This document shows positions 14,382 through 23,271 of a stretch of 27,187 bases of DNA, in pieces. The position numbers and the translations under genes are program-made. The notes under the pieces are model-generated. The model was not told the origin of the DNA, made no database searches, and saw nothing but the letters and a program-made list of their open reading frames with translations. The first letter of the stretch is position 1; each line of letters opens with the position of its first letter. Source of the stretch: CAZHBA01 sp964530225 (GTDB taxonomy: Bacteria > Pseudomonadota > Alphaproteobacteria > UBA6615); NCBI GenBank assembly GCA_964530225.1, contig CAZHBA010000095.1, positions 1 to 27,187 of the forward strand, read 5' to 3'.

Positions 14382-16160
14382 ATGGTTGATGTCACCCCGG
14401 AGAAAATCGAACACGTTGGACCGCAAGAGGTCCCCGAAGTCGATCTCTACCATGCGCACAGCTTCTGGACGAAGTACGTCTTCTGCCAGGACGCCAAGGT
14501 CATCGCCATCCAGTACGGTTTAACTGCGGTTCTCATCGGGCTCGTCGGTTTGGTGTTGTCTTGGCTGATGCGGCTGCAACTGGGCTTCCCCGAGTTCTTC
14601 TCGTTTATTAGTCCTGAATCTTATCTCCAGTTCGTCACCATGCACGGCATGATTATGGTGATCTATCTGCTGACCGCGTTGTTCCTGGGAGGCTTCGGAA
14701 ATTATCTCATCCCGTTGATGGTTGGCGCCCGCGACATGGTATTTCCCTACGTGAACATGTTGAGTTTCTGGATCTACCTGCTGGCCGTAATTATCCTTGT
14801 GGTAAGCTTTTTCGTGCCAGGCGGACCGTCTGGCGCTGGCTGGACCCTTTATCCGCCCCAGGCAATCCTGTCGGGCACGCCGGGGTCGAGTTGGGGTATT
14901 CTTTTAATGCTTGTCTCGCTGGCGTTCTTCATCGTCGGCTTCACCATGGGCGGCTTGAACTATGTGGTGACGGTGCTGCAAGCCCGCACCCGGGGCATGA
15001 CGCTGATGCGTATGCCTTTGACGATTTGGGGTATTTTCACCGCTACCGTTTTAGCACTGCTGGCGTTCCCGGCATTATTCGTCAGCGCCATTATGATGAC
15101 ACTGGACAGTCTCCTCGGCACCAGCTTTTTTATGCCGGCAATTGTCCAATTTGGCGAGCAACTCGCCTACGGTGGCGGCAGTCCGGTGTTGTTCCAACAT
15201 CTGTTCTGGTTCTTCGGTCATCCCGAGGTCTACATCGTCGCCTTGCCGGCATTCGGAGTCGTTTCCGATCTAATTAGCGTACATGCACGCCGCAATATCT
15301 TCGGCTACCGCATGATGGTTTGGGCGATCGTTGCCATCGGCGCGCTCAGTTTTATCGTGTGGGCGCACCACATGTATGTCAGCGGCATGAACCCCTATTT
15401 CGGATTCTTCTTCGCCACGACTACGCTGATCATCGCCGTGCCGACGGCGCTCAAGGTCTACAACTGGACGCTAACCCTGTGGCGCGGCAACATTCGCCTC
15501 TCGATACCGATGCTATTCGCGCTCGGGTTCATCGTGACATTCGCGAATGGCGGGATCACTGGCCTTTTCCTCGGTAACGTCGCTGTCGACGTGCCGCTTT
15601 CGGACACCATGTTCGTGGTCGCCCACTTCCATATGGTTATGGGGGTGGCGCCTGTCCTTGTCGTCTTCGGGGCGGTCTACCACTGGTTCCCGTTGATGAG
15701 CGGCCGAATGATGAACAATGCGCTGGGCCACATCCACTTCTGGATCACGTTCATCGGCTCTTATGCAATCTTCCTGCCGCTCCATTATCTGGGCTTCCTG
15801 GGCGTGCCACGCCGCTATTTCGAAATCAGCGATACGGCGTTCATTCCGCCGTCGGTAGAAACGCTGAATGCCTTTGTCACAGTGGTGGTATTGATCGTGG
15901 GCTTTGCCCAGGTGGTGTTCTTCTACAACCTGCTTATCAGCATCTTTAGAGGCGAAAAGGCCGAAAGAAACCCCTGGCAGGCCACGTCGCTCGAGTGGCA
16001 CACACCCGATATGCCGCCGGGCCATGGCAACTTTGGCGAGGAGCTGCCGGTGATCTATCGCTGGGCTTATTCCTACGGCGTTCCGGGGACCGCCGATGAC
16101 TTTACGCCGCAACATGTGCACCCCGATGAGGTGCGGATGGCGGCAGCGCAAGGCGATTAG
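14382..16160 (+). CDS. coxA: Cytochrome c oxidase subunit I
   Basis: The catalytic heme a / heme a3-CuB subunit, 592 residues with 12 or more transmembrane helices. Ligands are all visible (numbered from the ATG at 14382): His88 and His417 for heme a, His280, His329 and His330 for CuB, His415 for heme a3. Glu282 and the cross-linked Tyr284 in FGHPEVY place it in the A1 type with a D-channel; the channel entry ARDMVFPYVN keeps Asp118. The frame can begin at TTG 14379 but the ATG three bases later is better. It is followed after two bases by a subunit III gene. Heme A supply by the flanking ctaA and ctaB fits an aa3-type enzyme. Confidence 0.97.
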   Translation: MVDVTPEKIEHVGPQEVPEVDLYHAHSFWTKYVFCQDAKVIAIQYGLTAVLIGLVGLVLSWLMRLQLGFPEFFSFISPESYLQFVTMHGMIMVIYLLTALFLGGFGNYLIPLMVGARDMVFPYVNMLSFWIYLLAVIILVVSFFVPGGPSGAGWTLYPPQAILSGTPGSSWGILLMLVSLAFFIVGFTMGGLNYVVTVLQARTRGMTLMRMPLTIWGIFTATVLALLAFPALFVSAIMMTLDSLLGTSFFMPAIVQFGEQLAYGGGSPVLFQHLFWFFGHPEVYIVALPAFGVVSDLISVHARRNIFGYRMMVWAIVAIGALSFIVWAHHMYVSGMNPYFGFFFATTTLIIAVPTALKVYNWTLTLWRGNIRLSIPMLFALGFIVTFANGGITGLFLGNVAVDVPLSDTMFVVAHFHMVMGVAPVLVVFGAVYHWFPLMSGRMMNNALGHIHFWITFIGSYAIFLPLHYLGFLGVPRRYFEISDTAFIPPSVETLNAFVTVVVLIVGFAQVVFFYNLLISIFRGEKAERNPWQATSLEWHTPDMPPGHGNFGEELPVIYRWAYSYGVPGTADDFTPQHVHPDEVRMAAAQGD

Positions 16161-16162
16161 CG

Positions 16163-16780
16163 TTGGGTATTTTCAGCGAGCTCACGCACAAACCCTGGCT
16201 GGAGTCCCAGGGCGTAATCGACAACACTCACGTTGGCGGAACTATTTCGCTGCCGGCGGTGACAGTCGGCTTGCGGGTCTTCGTGGCAGTTGTCACGGTG
16301 GTGTTCACGCTGCTGGTGGTGGCTTACTCGGATCGCATGACGCTGGCCGATTGGCGCCCGGTGCCAGAGCCGACGCTGATGTGGTTGAACATAATCGTCT
16401 TGTTCGCCGGTAGCGTGGCCATGCAATGGGCGGTGAATAGCGCGCGAGATGGCCGCACAGGGAATGTCGAAGCCGGCATGTTAATCGGCGGCGCCTGCGC
16501 CCTGGCGTTTTTGGTCGGACAGATAATGGTAGCGCGCCAACTGGATGCGCTGGGCTTTTTCGCCCCGACTAATCCGGCACTTGCCTTTCTATACCTGTTA
16601 ACCGCGCTGCATGGCATTCATTTGCTGGGTGGGGTGGTGGCCGTGGGTCGGTCCGTATTAAGGATATGGAAAGGCTATGAGGTGCAACAGGTGCGTACGA
16701 GCGTCGAATTATGCGCCTTCTACTGGCATTTTCTGCTGGTGGTTTGGCTGGTGTTATTCGTTTGGTTGGTGATTACGTGA
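16163..16780 (+). CDS. Cytochrome c oxidase subunit III-like protein (first copy)
   Basis: A 205-residue membrane protein with about five hydrophobic segments and the subunit III signatures LTALHGIHLLGG and LCAFYWHFLLVVWLVLF. It starts with TTG at 16163, supported by an AAGG ribosome site inside the end of coxA, two bases after its stop. No closer ATG or GTG gives a full protein. The N-terminal half is divergent from classical subunit III. It is one of two subunit III homologues in the operon and resembles the CoxO position of coxMNOP loci. It likely stabilises the A1 core and proton uptake, as known for subunit III. Confidence 0.82.
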   Translation: MGIFSELTHKPWLESQGVIDNTHVGGTISLPAVTVGLRVFVAVVTVVFTLLVVAYSDRMTLADWRPVPEPTLMWLNIIVLFAGSVAMQWAVNSARDGRTGNVEAGMLIGGACALAFLVGQIMVARQLDALGFFAPTNPALAFLYLLTALHGIHLLGGVVAVGRSVLRIWKGYEVQQVRTSVELCAFYWHFLLVVWLVLFVWLVIT

Positions 16781-16796
16781 TGAGGAATAAGAGCAC

Positions 16797-17510
16797 ATGA
16801 CACAAGCAGATGTGACACAACCCGCGCCGCTGCCGGGTGGTATGGAAGGTGTGGTTTCTGACTGGGCGTCGGACCAGCGGGCGTTCAAGGGTTTGCCCTG
16901 GGGCAAGGCCATGATGTGGATCTTTCTCCTCAGCGATACGTTCATTTTCAGCAGTTTTTTGATCTCGTACATGACTGTGCGGATTTCGACCGCAGTGCCG
17001 TGGCCGTTCCCCAGCGAGGTCTTTGCGCTGCACATGTTTGGCGCTGATATTCCGCTGATTTTGATCGCCATAATGACGTTTATCCTCATCAGTAGCAGTG
17101 GCACGATGGTTTTGGCGGTTAACTTCGGCTATCGCCGCAATCGTAAATTGACCACCCTCATGTTGGTTGTGACCGCGATTTTGGGCGCGTCGTTCGTCGG
17201 CATGCAGGCTTTCGAATGGACTAAGCTAATCCTCGAGGGCGTGCGGCCGTGGAGCAACCCGTTTGGGGCGGCCCAGTTCGGCTCGACCTTCTTCATGATC
17301 ACCGGTTTCCACGGCGCGCACGTGTCAATCGGTGTGTTGTTCCTGCTCATCGTGGCGCGCAAGGTGTGGCGCGGTGATTACGATAACGAACGCCGCGGCT
17401 TTTTTACCAGCCGCAAAGGCAGTTACGATATAGTCGAGACCATGGGCTTGTATTGGCATTTCGTCGATCTGGTTTGGGTCTTCATTTTTGCATTTTTCTA
17501 TCTCTGGTAG
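16797..17510 (+). CDS. Cytochrome c oxidase subunit III (second copy)
   Basis: A 237-residue subunit III homologue with about six to seven transmembrane segments. Typical motifs are FLLSDTFIFSSFLISY, MQAFEWTKLI, ITGFHGAHVSIGVLFLL and GLYWHFVDLVWVFIFAFFYLW. It is closer to the classical family than the preceding gene. The two are not a recent duplication: they share only the helix-end motifs. A 17-base gap separates it from the first copy, and the subunit IV gene follows after nine bases. It corresponds to the CoxP position in coxMNOP-type operons. Confidence 0.88.
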   Translation: MTQADVTQPAPLPGGMEGVVSDWASDQRAFKGLPWGKAMMWIFLLSDTFIFSSFLISYMTVRISTAVPWPFPSEVFALHMFGADIPLILIAIMTFILISSSGTMVLAVNFGYRRNRKLTTLMLVVTAILGASFVGMQAFEWTKLILEGVRPWSNPFGAAQFGSTFFMITGFHGAHVSIGVLFLLIVARKVWRGDYDNERRGFFTSRKGSYDIVETMGLYWHFVDLVWVFIFAFFYLW

Positions 17511-17519
17511 GGGGTATCC

Positions 17520-17843
17520 ATGGCAACCGCCGAAGGCCAACAACATCCGCTTGGCATCTATTTCAAAGTCTGGGGGCTCCTGTTCGTTCTCAGTACCCTG
17601 TCGTACCTCGTCGATGTGTTCGATTTCCAAGGATACCTGCGCTGGTCGCTGATCATCATCTTCATGCTGCTGAAGGCGGGACTGATCGTCGCCATTTTCA
17701 TGCACATGGTGTGGGAACGGCTGGCCATCGTGTATGCCATTCTGGTACCGACGCTCGCCTTGCTCGTCTTGATGGTCTTGATGGCCATCGAAGGCGACTA
17801 TACCGAATTTACGCGCTTTCTGTATTTCGTCGGCGATGGCTAA
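17520..17843 (+). CDS. Cytochrome c oxidase subunit IV family protein
   Basis: A 107-residue protein with three transmembrane segments and the small-subunit signature YLRWSLIIIFMLLKAGLIVAIFMHM, matching the prokaryotic COX4/CtaF-like family. It is the last intact gene of the oxidase operon, nine bases after the second subunit III gene, with a purine-rich GGGGG ribosome site. Its role in the enzyme is structural or assembly-related. No Cox11/CtaG or SCO copper-insertion gene is linked here, so CuA and CuB assembly must rely on genes elsewhere. Confidence 0.85.
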   Translation: MATAEGQQHPLGIYFKVWGLLFVLSTLSYLVDVFDFQGYLRWSLIIIFMLLKAGLIVAIFMHMVWERLAIVYAILVPTLALLVLMVLMAIEGDYTEFTRFLYFVGDG

Positions 17844-17934
17844 AAATAGCAGCGTTTGGCCGTACGATCGGTTTGAAGCACTAGTATAGGCGTGTTGATT
17901 AAGTTGTAACGACAGCAGATGTTGGCAGTGTTGA

Positions 17935-18333
17935 ATATGCGTTGCGCGGTTGGGCGCTGCACTGCTCATCTTCGAACGGACGTACGTTGCAACGCCGACA
18001 TCGATTTGGGGCTTCGTAAACGACGTTTTCACAACCCAGGCCGGGTGGACCCTGATTATTGTCGGCAGTGGCGTCGGGTTCATTTTTGCTGTTGCGGTGT
18101 TGACCCTCGCGGTCGTGTCGTTCCCGATGCTGCTCGATCAAAATATCAGCGCGGCAATCGGTACGTTGGTGTGCGCGGTGTCGGCGAACCTGGTGACGGT
18201 GGGAATCTGGGGCTTTATCGATGCGGCTCTACTGATATTCAGTTCGATCCCGTTTTTCTTTGGGCTCGCCGTTGTTATGCCGGTGCTCGGGCACGCGACA
18301 TGGCATCTTTACCGTAAGCTCGTGCAGCCCTAG
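17935..18333 (+). pseudogene. 5'-truncated DUF2189 membrane protein
   Basis: The open frame encodes the C-terminal half of a DUF2189 integral membrane protein: VSFPMLLDQNISA, then a helix pair, ending in FFFGLAVVMPVLGHATWHLYRKLV, which is the family's hallmark end. Full members are about 250-270 residues, whereas this frame has about 132 and is closed upstream by TGA at 17932-17934. The missing N-terminal half is not found in any frame of the 91 bases back to the oxidase operon. The only usable start is TTG 17950, without a ribosome site. It is therefore most likely a truncated remnant, although expression of a two-to-three-helix stub cannot be excluded. Confidence 0.65.
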
Positions 18334-18386
18334 GGCAGCAACAGTACTTAGTCAGGCCGGTTCAATCTGGTTGGATACCGTGTACG

Positions 18387-19292
18387 CTAGACAGTGACGT
18401 TTTCGGCGATCAACGCGGCGAATAATACGAAGAGATAGAGTATCGAAAAGCCGAACATACGCCGCGCGGCGCGGTCGCTCTGGGTGCGTACTATTTGTAT
18501 AGCTAGCCATAGTAAATAAGCCCCAACCGCGAACGCGGCGGCGCCGTAGACGAGCCCGGTCGTACCCAGCACGACCGGCGCGAAGCTTAGCGGCACCAGT
18601 ACCAAGGTATAGATGAGGATTTGACGCCGGGTTTCGGCCGGGCCGGCGACCACGGGCAGCATGGGAATGCCGGCCTTCGCATAGTCATCCTCCCGGTACA
18701 GCGCCAGCGCCCAGAAGTGCGGCGGCGTCCACATGAAGATGATGAGGAACAGAACCAGCGATTCGAGGCTGACTGATCCGGTCACTGCCGCCCAACCGAT
18801 CATCGGTGGAAGTGCTCCTGCGGCACCGCCGATTACAATGTTTTGCGGCGTTCGGCGTTTTAGCCAGATGGTGTAGACAAAAATGTAGAAGCCGGACGCG
18901 AACGCCAGCAACGCGGCGGCGGTCCAGTTGATCGCCAGGCCCATGACCAGGATCGGTAATAGATTGAGCGTCACGCCAAAAGCGAGTGCTCGGTTGGGTG
19001 CGATCCGTCCGGCTGGAATCGGCCGCTTGCAGGTGCGCTCCATCAACGCGTCGATGTCGCGTTCGTACCACATGTTGATTGCCCCGGCTGCTCCGGCGCT
19101 AAGAGCGATGCATAACACCGTCACGACCGCCAATAGGGGATGCAGGCTGTCCGGCGCCACCACCAGACCGGCGAAACCGGTAAAGACGACCAGCGACATC
19201 ACCCGTGGTTTGAGTAGGGCCATATAGTCGCCGACCCGCGTACCAAAGCGTTCGGCGATGCTCTGAACAGCACCCGTTGTCTCGACCGTCAT
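18387..19292 (-). CDS. ctaB: Protoheme IX farnesyltransferase (heme O synthase) CtaB
   Basis: CtaB farnesylates heme B to heme O, the first step towards heme A. The 301-residue UbiA-family protein has about nine helices. The first Asp-rich motif is in GAINMWYERDIDALMERTCKRPIPAG and the second in YREDDYAKAGIPMLP; MWTPPHFWALAL lies just before the latter. I chose the ATG at 19292, preceded by GGGGAGG, over the in-frame ATG at 19328, which lacks a ribosome site. It is transcribed towards the oxidase operon and converges on the DUF2189 fragment. With ctaA it gives the locus a full heme A pathway. Confidence 0.95.
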   Translation of the reverse strand: MTVETTGAVQSIAERFGTRVGDYMALLKPRVMSLVVFTGFAGLVVAPDSLHPLLAVVTVLCIALSAGAAGAINMWYERDIDALMERTCKRPIPAGRIAPNRALAFGVTLNLLPILVMGLAINWTAAALLAFASGFYIFVYTIWLKRRTPQNIVIGGAAGALPPMIGWAAVTGSVSLESLVLFLIIFMWTPPHFWALALYREDDYAKAGIPMLPVVAGPAETRRQILIYTLVLVPLSFAPVVLGTTGLVYGAAAFAVGAYLLWLAIQIVRTQSDRAARRMFGFSILYLFVLFAALIAENVTV

Positions 19293-19617
19293 TCCCTGAA
19301 TTTCCTCCCCTGGGCATTGTAGCGGCATGGTCCATCCAGCGGAACAATATTTGCCCGGCCGTTCCTGGAAATCGGCAAAAAAATCGCTGCGGCTATTTGC
19401 CGCTCGCGTTGCGAACAGTCACAACTGCGGTTGTTGTAGGCTAATAATTCCCAGCCGCACGATCAGCCACATTGTCACTGTATGCGGGAACACATTATGC
19501 CACCTGCAACCCAATTATTGGTACAGCAAAACGGACTTATGAGGGGCTGTATTTGGCGGCTTTTGACTGCTATAGACGCGTCACCGGAGCTGTCCGTTTT
19601 TATTTTAGGAGATACTG
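19293..19617. other. Intergenic region between ctaB and cytochrome c
   Basis: No gene is supported. A short dyad GCGGC/GCCGC with a five-base loop lies at 19389-19403. The last 20 bases carry the TTTTAGGAGA ribosome site of the cytochrome c gene. No convincing sigma-70 pair was found. Confidence 0.45.
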
Positions 19618-20007
19618 GTGAAACACATAATCGCAACCACCGTTCTGACCGTCGCCCTTATAGGCGGCGCGTTAACCGCCCATGCCGAGGGCGATGCTGC
19701 CGCTGGCGCGAAGGTTTATAAAAAATCTTGTGTGCGCTGTCACACGATCGACGAGGGTGGCAAGAACAAAGTTGGCCCCAATCTGTTCGGTGTTTTTGGT
19801 GCCACCGCGGGCACACGGGTTGCCAGTTTCAAAAAGCGTCATTCGAAAGTAATGAAAAAATCGGGTGTCGTCTGGGATGAAAAGGCCCTCGACGGTTTCT
19901 TGGAAAACCCCAAAAAATTCATGGCGAAGAACCGGATGACGTTCCCGGGTGTCAAGAAAGCGGCAGACCGAGAAAATCTGATCGCTTATCTGAAGGCGGC
20001 CAAATAA
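19618..20007 (+). CDS. Periplasmic class I cytochrome c
   Basis: A 129-residue monoheme cytochrome c. Residues 1-23 are a Sec signal peptide ending in AHA. The heme-binding motif is C38-V-R-C41-H42. Met107 in NRMTFPG is the likely sixth ligand. KVGPNLFGVFGATAGTR and WDEKALDGFLENPKKF place it with mitochondrial-like c2/c550 cytochromes. GTG is the start, eight bases after AGGAGA. A high Lys content suits docking to the acidic face of subunit II, so it is a plausible donor to the adjacent oxidase; this is inferred from context. Confidence 0.93.
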   Translation: MKHIIATTVLTVALIGGALTAHAEGDAAAGAKVYKKSCVRCHTIDEGGKNKVGPNLFGVFGATAGTRVASFKKRHSKVMKKSGVVWDEKALDGFLENPKKFMAKNRMTFPGVKKAADRENLIAYLKAAK

Positions 20008-20052
20008 TCCTTAATTTTTCCACGCCCCACTTTGGGTGTGTGAGAGGTCTGA

Positions 20053-20256
20053 ATGTTTATAACGACAGCCCAGGCCCATGGATTTCTCGGCGGAGAAGCG
20101 GGGTCTCACGATGGGCCGCTTATCTTGTTGTTTGTTGCTGTCGTGGCCGTTTCTCTGCTGTTTGCAGAGAAAAAATGGCGTCGGCGCAAACAACGCCTGC
20201 AAAACGATACCGACCAAGCTACGCAGACGGAATCGAATACACCTGCTGTAGAATAA
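20053..20256 (+). CDS. Small single-helix membrane protein
   Basis: A 67-residue frame with a good GAGAGG ribosome site. It has a short N-terminal part containing GFLGGEAGSHDG, one transmembrane helix (LILLFVAVVAVSLLFA, about 23-38) and a strongly basic segment KKWRRRKQR, so the N-terminus should face the periplasm. The C-terminal tail is polar. I do not recognise the family. It lies 45 bases after cytochrome c in the same direction and may be cotranscribed. It could be an accessory of electron transport, but that rests only on position. Confidence 0.55.
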   Translation: MFITTAQAHGFLGGEAGSHDGPLILLFVAVVAVSLLFAEKKWRRRKQRLQNDTDQATQTESNTPAVE

Positions 20257-20272
20257 CCAACTCAGAGGCTGT

Positions 20273-21295
20273 CTAGACTTCCCAGGTGTGTCCCTGGCGC
20301 AGTAGCTTGTCGAAGTCGCCGTTGCCTTTGTCGCCTTTGATCACGTCGACCTGTTCGTGCACGGCGGTGTCATATGTCGGTGCGGGATCGCAATAGAGCA
20401 CGCCCAACGCGACCGGAAAGGCCGGCGGTTTCATGCTGGCGAGCAACATAGCCAGTGGCCGGTTGGTCTCGTCGTGCAGCAGAACATCGTCCTCGGTGAT
20501 GCCGTCTTCGCCAATGGTGACGACTTCCAGCCACATCACGCCTTCTTTTATGCGCAGGCCCTTGTTGGACTCAGCGCTGAAAATCAGCGGCTTGCCGTGC
20601 TCGACATGGATTTGCATGTCGGCCTGGATACTTTTTTCGGTGAAATGCTTGAAGACGCCGTCATTGTATACGATGCAATTCTGGAAAATCTCGACGAAGG
20701 AAGTCCCTTTGTTTTCGTAAGCGCGCTTGAGGACCACGGGGAGATGCTTTTGTAAGATGTCTGCTGAGCGGGCAATGAACCGTCCGCCGGCGCCGATCGC
20801 AAATTGGGCGGCAGACACCGGCCGGTCGACGGAACCGTACGGCGATGAAGGTGATCGCGTACCGGTCTGTGAGGTCGGCGAGTACTGGCCTTTGGTTAGG
20901 CCGTAAATCTCGTTGTTGAACAGCAGGATCTGCAGATCGACGTTGCGCCGCAATGCATGCAGGATGTGGTTGCCGCCGATTGACAGTATATCGCCGTCGC
21001 CGCCGACCACCCAGACATCGAGCTCGGGGTTGGCCAGCTTGACGCCAGTCGCGATCGCCGGCGAACGGCCATGAATGGTGTGGAAGCCGTAGGTTTCCAT
21101 GTAATAGGGGAAGCGGGCGGCGCAGCCGATACCGGACACGAACACCGTCTGATCGGGGTCAGCCTGGAGATCGGCCAGCGTACGCTGAACGCCTTTGAGG
21201 ATGGCGTAATCGCCGCAGCCCGGGCACCAGCGGACTTCCTGATCGGTGGCATAATCTTTTGCAGTCAGCTTATTGGGAGGTGTTTGGACGTTCAT
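20273..21295 (-). CDS. korB: 2-oxoacid:ferredoxin oxidoreductase subunit beta
   Basis: The 340-residue thiamine-diphosphate subunit of a 2-oxoacid:ferredoxin oxidoreductase, probably 2-oxoglutarate-specific, making acyl-CoA and CO2 while reducing ferredoxin. The [4Fe-4S] cysteines are Cys24 and Cys27 (WCPGCGDY), the Cys in GIGCAARF and one in IFQNCIVYND. The TPP/Mg motif is GGDGDILSIGGNH with NNEIYGLTKGQYSPTS. The ATG at 21295 follows GGAGAAC. The longer frame to 21325 is inside korA and is not conserved. It lies one base after the korA stop, so the pair is translationally coupled. Confidence 0.92.
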   Translation of the reverse strand: MNVQTPPNKLTAKDYATDQEVRWCPGCGDYAILKGVQRTLADLQADPDQTVFVSGIGCAARFPYYMETYGFHTIHGRSPAIATGVKLANPELDVWVVGGDGDILSIGGNHILHALRRNVDLQILLFNNEIYGLTKGQYSPTSQTGTRSPSSPYGSVDRPVSAAQFAIGAGGRFIARSADILQKHLPVVLKRAYENKGTSFVEIFQNCIVYNDGVFKHFTEKSIQADMQIHVEHGKPLIFSAESNKGLRIKEGVMWLEVVTIGEDGITEDDVLLHDETNRPLAMLLASMKPPAFPVALGVLYCDPAPTYDTAVHEQVDVIKGDKGNGDFDKLLRQGHTWEV

Positions 21296-21296
21296 C

Positions 21297-23165
21297 TTAG
21301 TTCTCCAGCCGGCCGCGAATGGCACTTTCCAACTCGTTGATCAGGAATGGCTTGCCATTCACTTTGTTCAATCCTTCTGCCGGGACGAGGTATTGTGCGC
21401 GCAGCAAGGTAACCAATTGACCGTTGTTCATCTCAGGCACCAGCACCTGGCCGAAACCCTTTAACAAATCGCCAAGATTGCGCGGCAAAGGCCAAATGTA
21501 GCGCAAATGAATATGCGCAACGTCGTATCCTTCGGTGCGCATATTGGCGACGGCGCGGCTGATCGGCCCATGGGTCGAGCCCCAGCCCACCACTGCCAGG
21601 CTAGTGCCCGCTTCGCCCTGTTCGATCATCTGCTCGGGAATATCATCCGCGATGCCATTGATCTTGGCGGCGCGCAAATCGGTCATCCTTTGGTGATTGT
21701 CTGCGGCGTAGGAAATATGTCCCGAACCGTCGGCGCGCTCGATGCCGCCGATACGGTGGGAAAGATCGGGTGTTCCGGGCTTGACCCACGGTCGCGCCAA
21801 AGTGGCGTCGTCGCGCGAGAACGGGAGGAAATCCTTTGGGTCGGTGCGAAAGTTCACTTCGAAGGGTGGATAATCCGCCATATCAGGAATGCGCCATGGT
21901 TCGGAAGCATTGGCTAGGTAGCCGTCGGTGAGTAGCATGACCGGGGTCATGAACTTGGTTGCCAGACGAACCGCCTCGATCGCCACGTCGAAACCGTCGG
22001 TCGATGAACTAACTGAAATGACCGGCATCGGTGCGTCGGCGTTACGGCCAAAAACAGCTTGGTAGAGATCCGACTGTTCGGTTTTAGTGGGCAAGCCTGT
22101 CGACGGACCGGCGCGCTGGGAATTAACGATAACGAGAGGTAGCTCGGTGGCAATGGCGAGACCGATCGCTTCCATTTTCAGGGCGATACCGGGCCCGGAG
22201 CTGGAAGTAATGCCCAGCGAGCCGCCGTACGAAGCGCCGATGGCCGCACAAACCGCGGCGATCTCGTCTTCCGCCTGGAATGTTACCACGCCGAATTCCT
22301 TCATCGCCGCCAGCCGGTGCAATAGCGCCGACGCGGGCGTGATGGGATAAGAACAAAAGGTCAGGCCAACCTTGGCTAGCCGGGTTCCGGCTAGCAGGCC
22401 GAGAGCGATCGAGTCGGTCCCGGTAACCGTTCGGTAGAGCCCTGGTGCGATATGTGCCGGTGAAATACTATAGCCACCGATTTCGGCTGGCATTTCCGCT
22501 GTTTCGCCGAACGCATGGCCGGCATTCAAAGCGGCAACATTCGCCTCAGCAATTTCGGATTTTTTCTCAAATTTGGCGTTGAGCCAGTCGACCGACGCCT
22601 GCCGACGGCGTCCGTACATCCAGTAAACCAGGCCCAGCGCCCACATATTCTTCGAGCGCAAGGCCTCTTTATTTGAGAGGCCGAAGTTCTTCACCGCCTC
22701 GACGGTCAAGCGCGACATGTCGATCTTGACTACCCGGTACTTGTCGAGGCTGTCGTCCTCTAACGGACTGGTGTCGTAGCCGGCTTTCGCCAGGTTACGG
22801 TCGGTGAAGGCACCGGTGTCGGCGATGACGATACCGCCAGGTTTGACGTCGGCCAGGTTGGTGATCAGCGCCGCCGGGTTCATCGCCACCAGAACGTCGA
22901 GGTCGTCGCCCGATGTCATGATACGGCGTGCGCCGAAATTAATCTGAAAGGCCGACACGCCAAATGTCGTACCTGCCGGCGCCCTGATTTCGGCGGGAAA
23001 ATCAGGGAAGGTCGCCAGGTCGTTACCGGCCAATGCAGCGGTCAGGGTAAACTGGGTACCGGTTAACTGCATTCCGTCGCCGGAATCGCCAGCAAATCGG
23101 ACAACAGCTGATTCAACTTCATCACGTTTTTCTTCCGACCGCGCAAGGGCGGTTGCCTTGGACAT
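21297..23165 (-). CDS. korA: 2-oxoacid:ferredoxin oxidoreductase subunit alpha (gamma-alpha fusion)
   Basis: A 622-residue fused subunit. The N-terminal gamma domain (about 18-195) begins with RFAGDSGDGMQLTG. The alpha domain from about 240 has the 2-oxoacid binding segment CSYPITPAS, then FQAEDEIAAVCAAIGASYGG and TSSSGPGIALKMEAIG. The length matches two-subunit KorAB enzymes such as that of mycobacteria, which work in aerobes, rather than four-subunit anaerobe enzymes. The ATG at 23165 has AAGGAAG in front; the TTG one codon earlier is unlikely. Together with FprA it could bypass or supplement 2-oxoglutarate dehydrogenase. Substrate identity (2-oxoglutarate versus pyruvate) is inferred from architecture. 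Confidence 0.92.
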   Translation of the reverse strand: MSKATALARSEEKRDEVESAVVRFAGDSGDGMQLTGTQFTLTAALAGNDLATFPDFPAEIRAPAGTTFGVSAFQINFGARRIMTSGDDLDVLVAMNPAALITNLADVKPGGIVIADTGAFTDRNLAKAGYDTSPLEDDSLDKYRVVKIDMSRLTVEAVKNFGLSNKEALRSKNMWALGLVYWMYGRRRQASVDWLNAKFEKKSEIAEANVAALNAGHAFGETAEMPAEIGGYSISPAHIAPGLYRTVTGTDSIALGLLAGTRLAKVGLTFCSYPITPASALLHRLAAMKEFGVVTFQAEDEIAAVCAAIGASYGGSLGITSSSGPGIALKMEAIGLAIATELPLVIVNSQRAGPSTGLPTKTEQSDLYQAVFGRNADAPMPVISVSSSTDGFDVAIEAVRLATKFMTPVMLLTDGYLANASEPWRIPDMADYPPFEVNFRTDPKDFLPFSRDDATLARPWVKPGTPDLSHRIGGIERADGSGHISYAADNHQRMTDLRAAKINGIADDIPEQMIEQGEAGTSLAVVGWGSTHGPISRAVANMRTEGYDVAHIHLRYIWPLPRNLGDLLKGFGQVLVPEMNNGQLVTLLRAQYLVPAEGLNKVNGKPFLINELESAIRGRLEN

Positions 23166-23271
23166 CAAGATCTTCCTTGGACGATTTGCAGTGGGGTGTG
23201 GCTCAAGTCCAGCTTACGGTGCCAGGGTCTGATTCGGGCGTAACTTCTGCCTCTGGCGCGTTCGTTTCAAG

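Noticed and set aside
16163..17510. Tandem subunit III genes as a recent duplication
   Set aside because: They share only helix-end motifs and differ in length and N-terminus; they are old paralogues as in coxOP.
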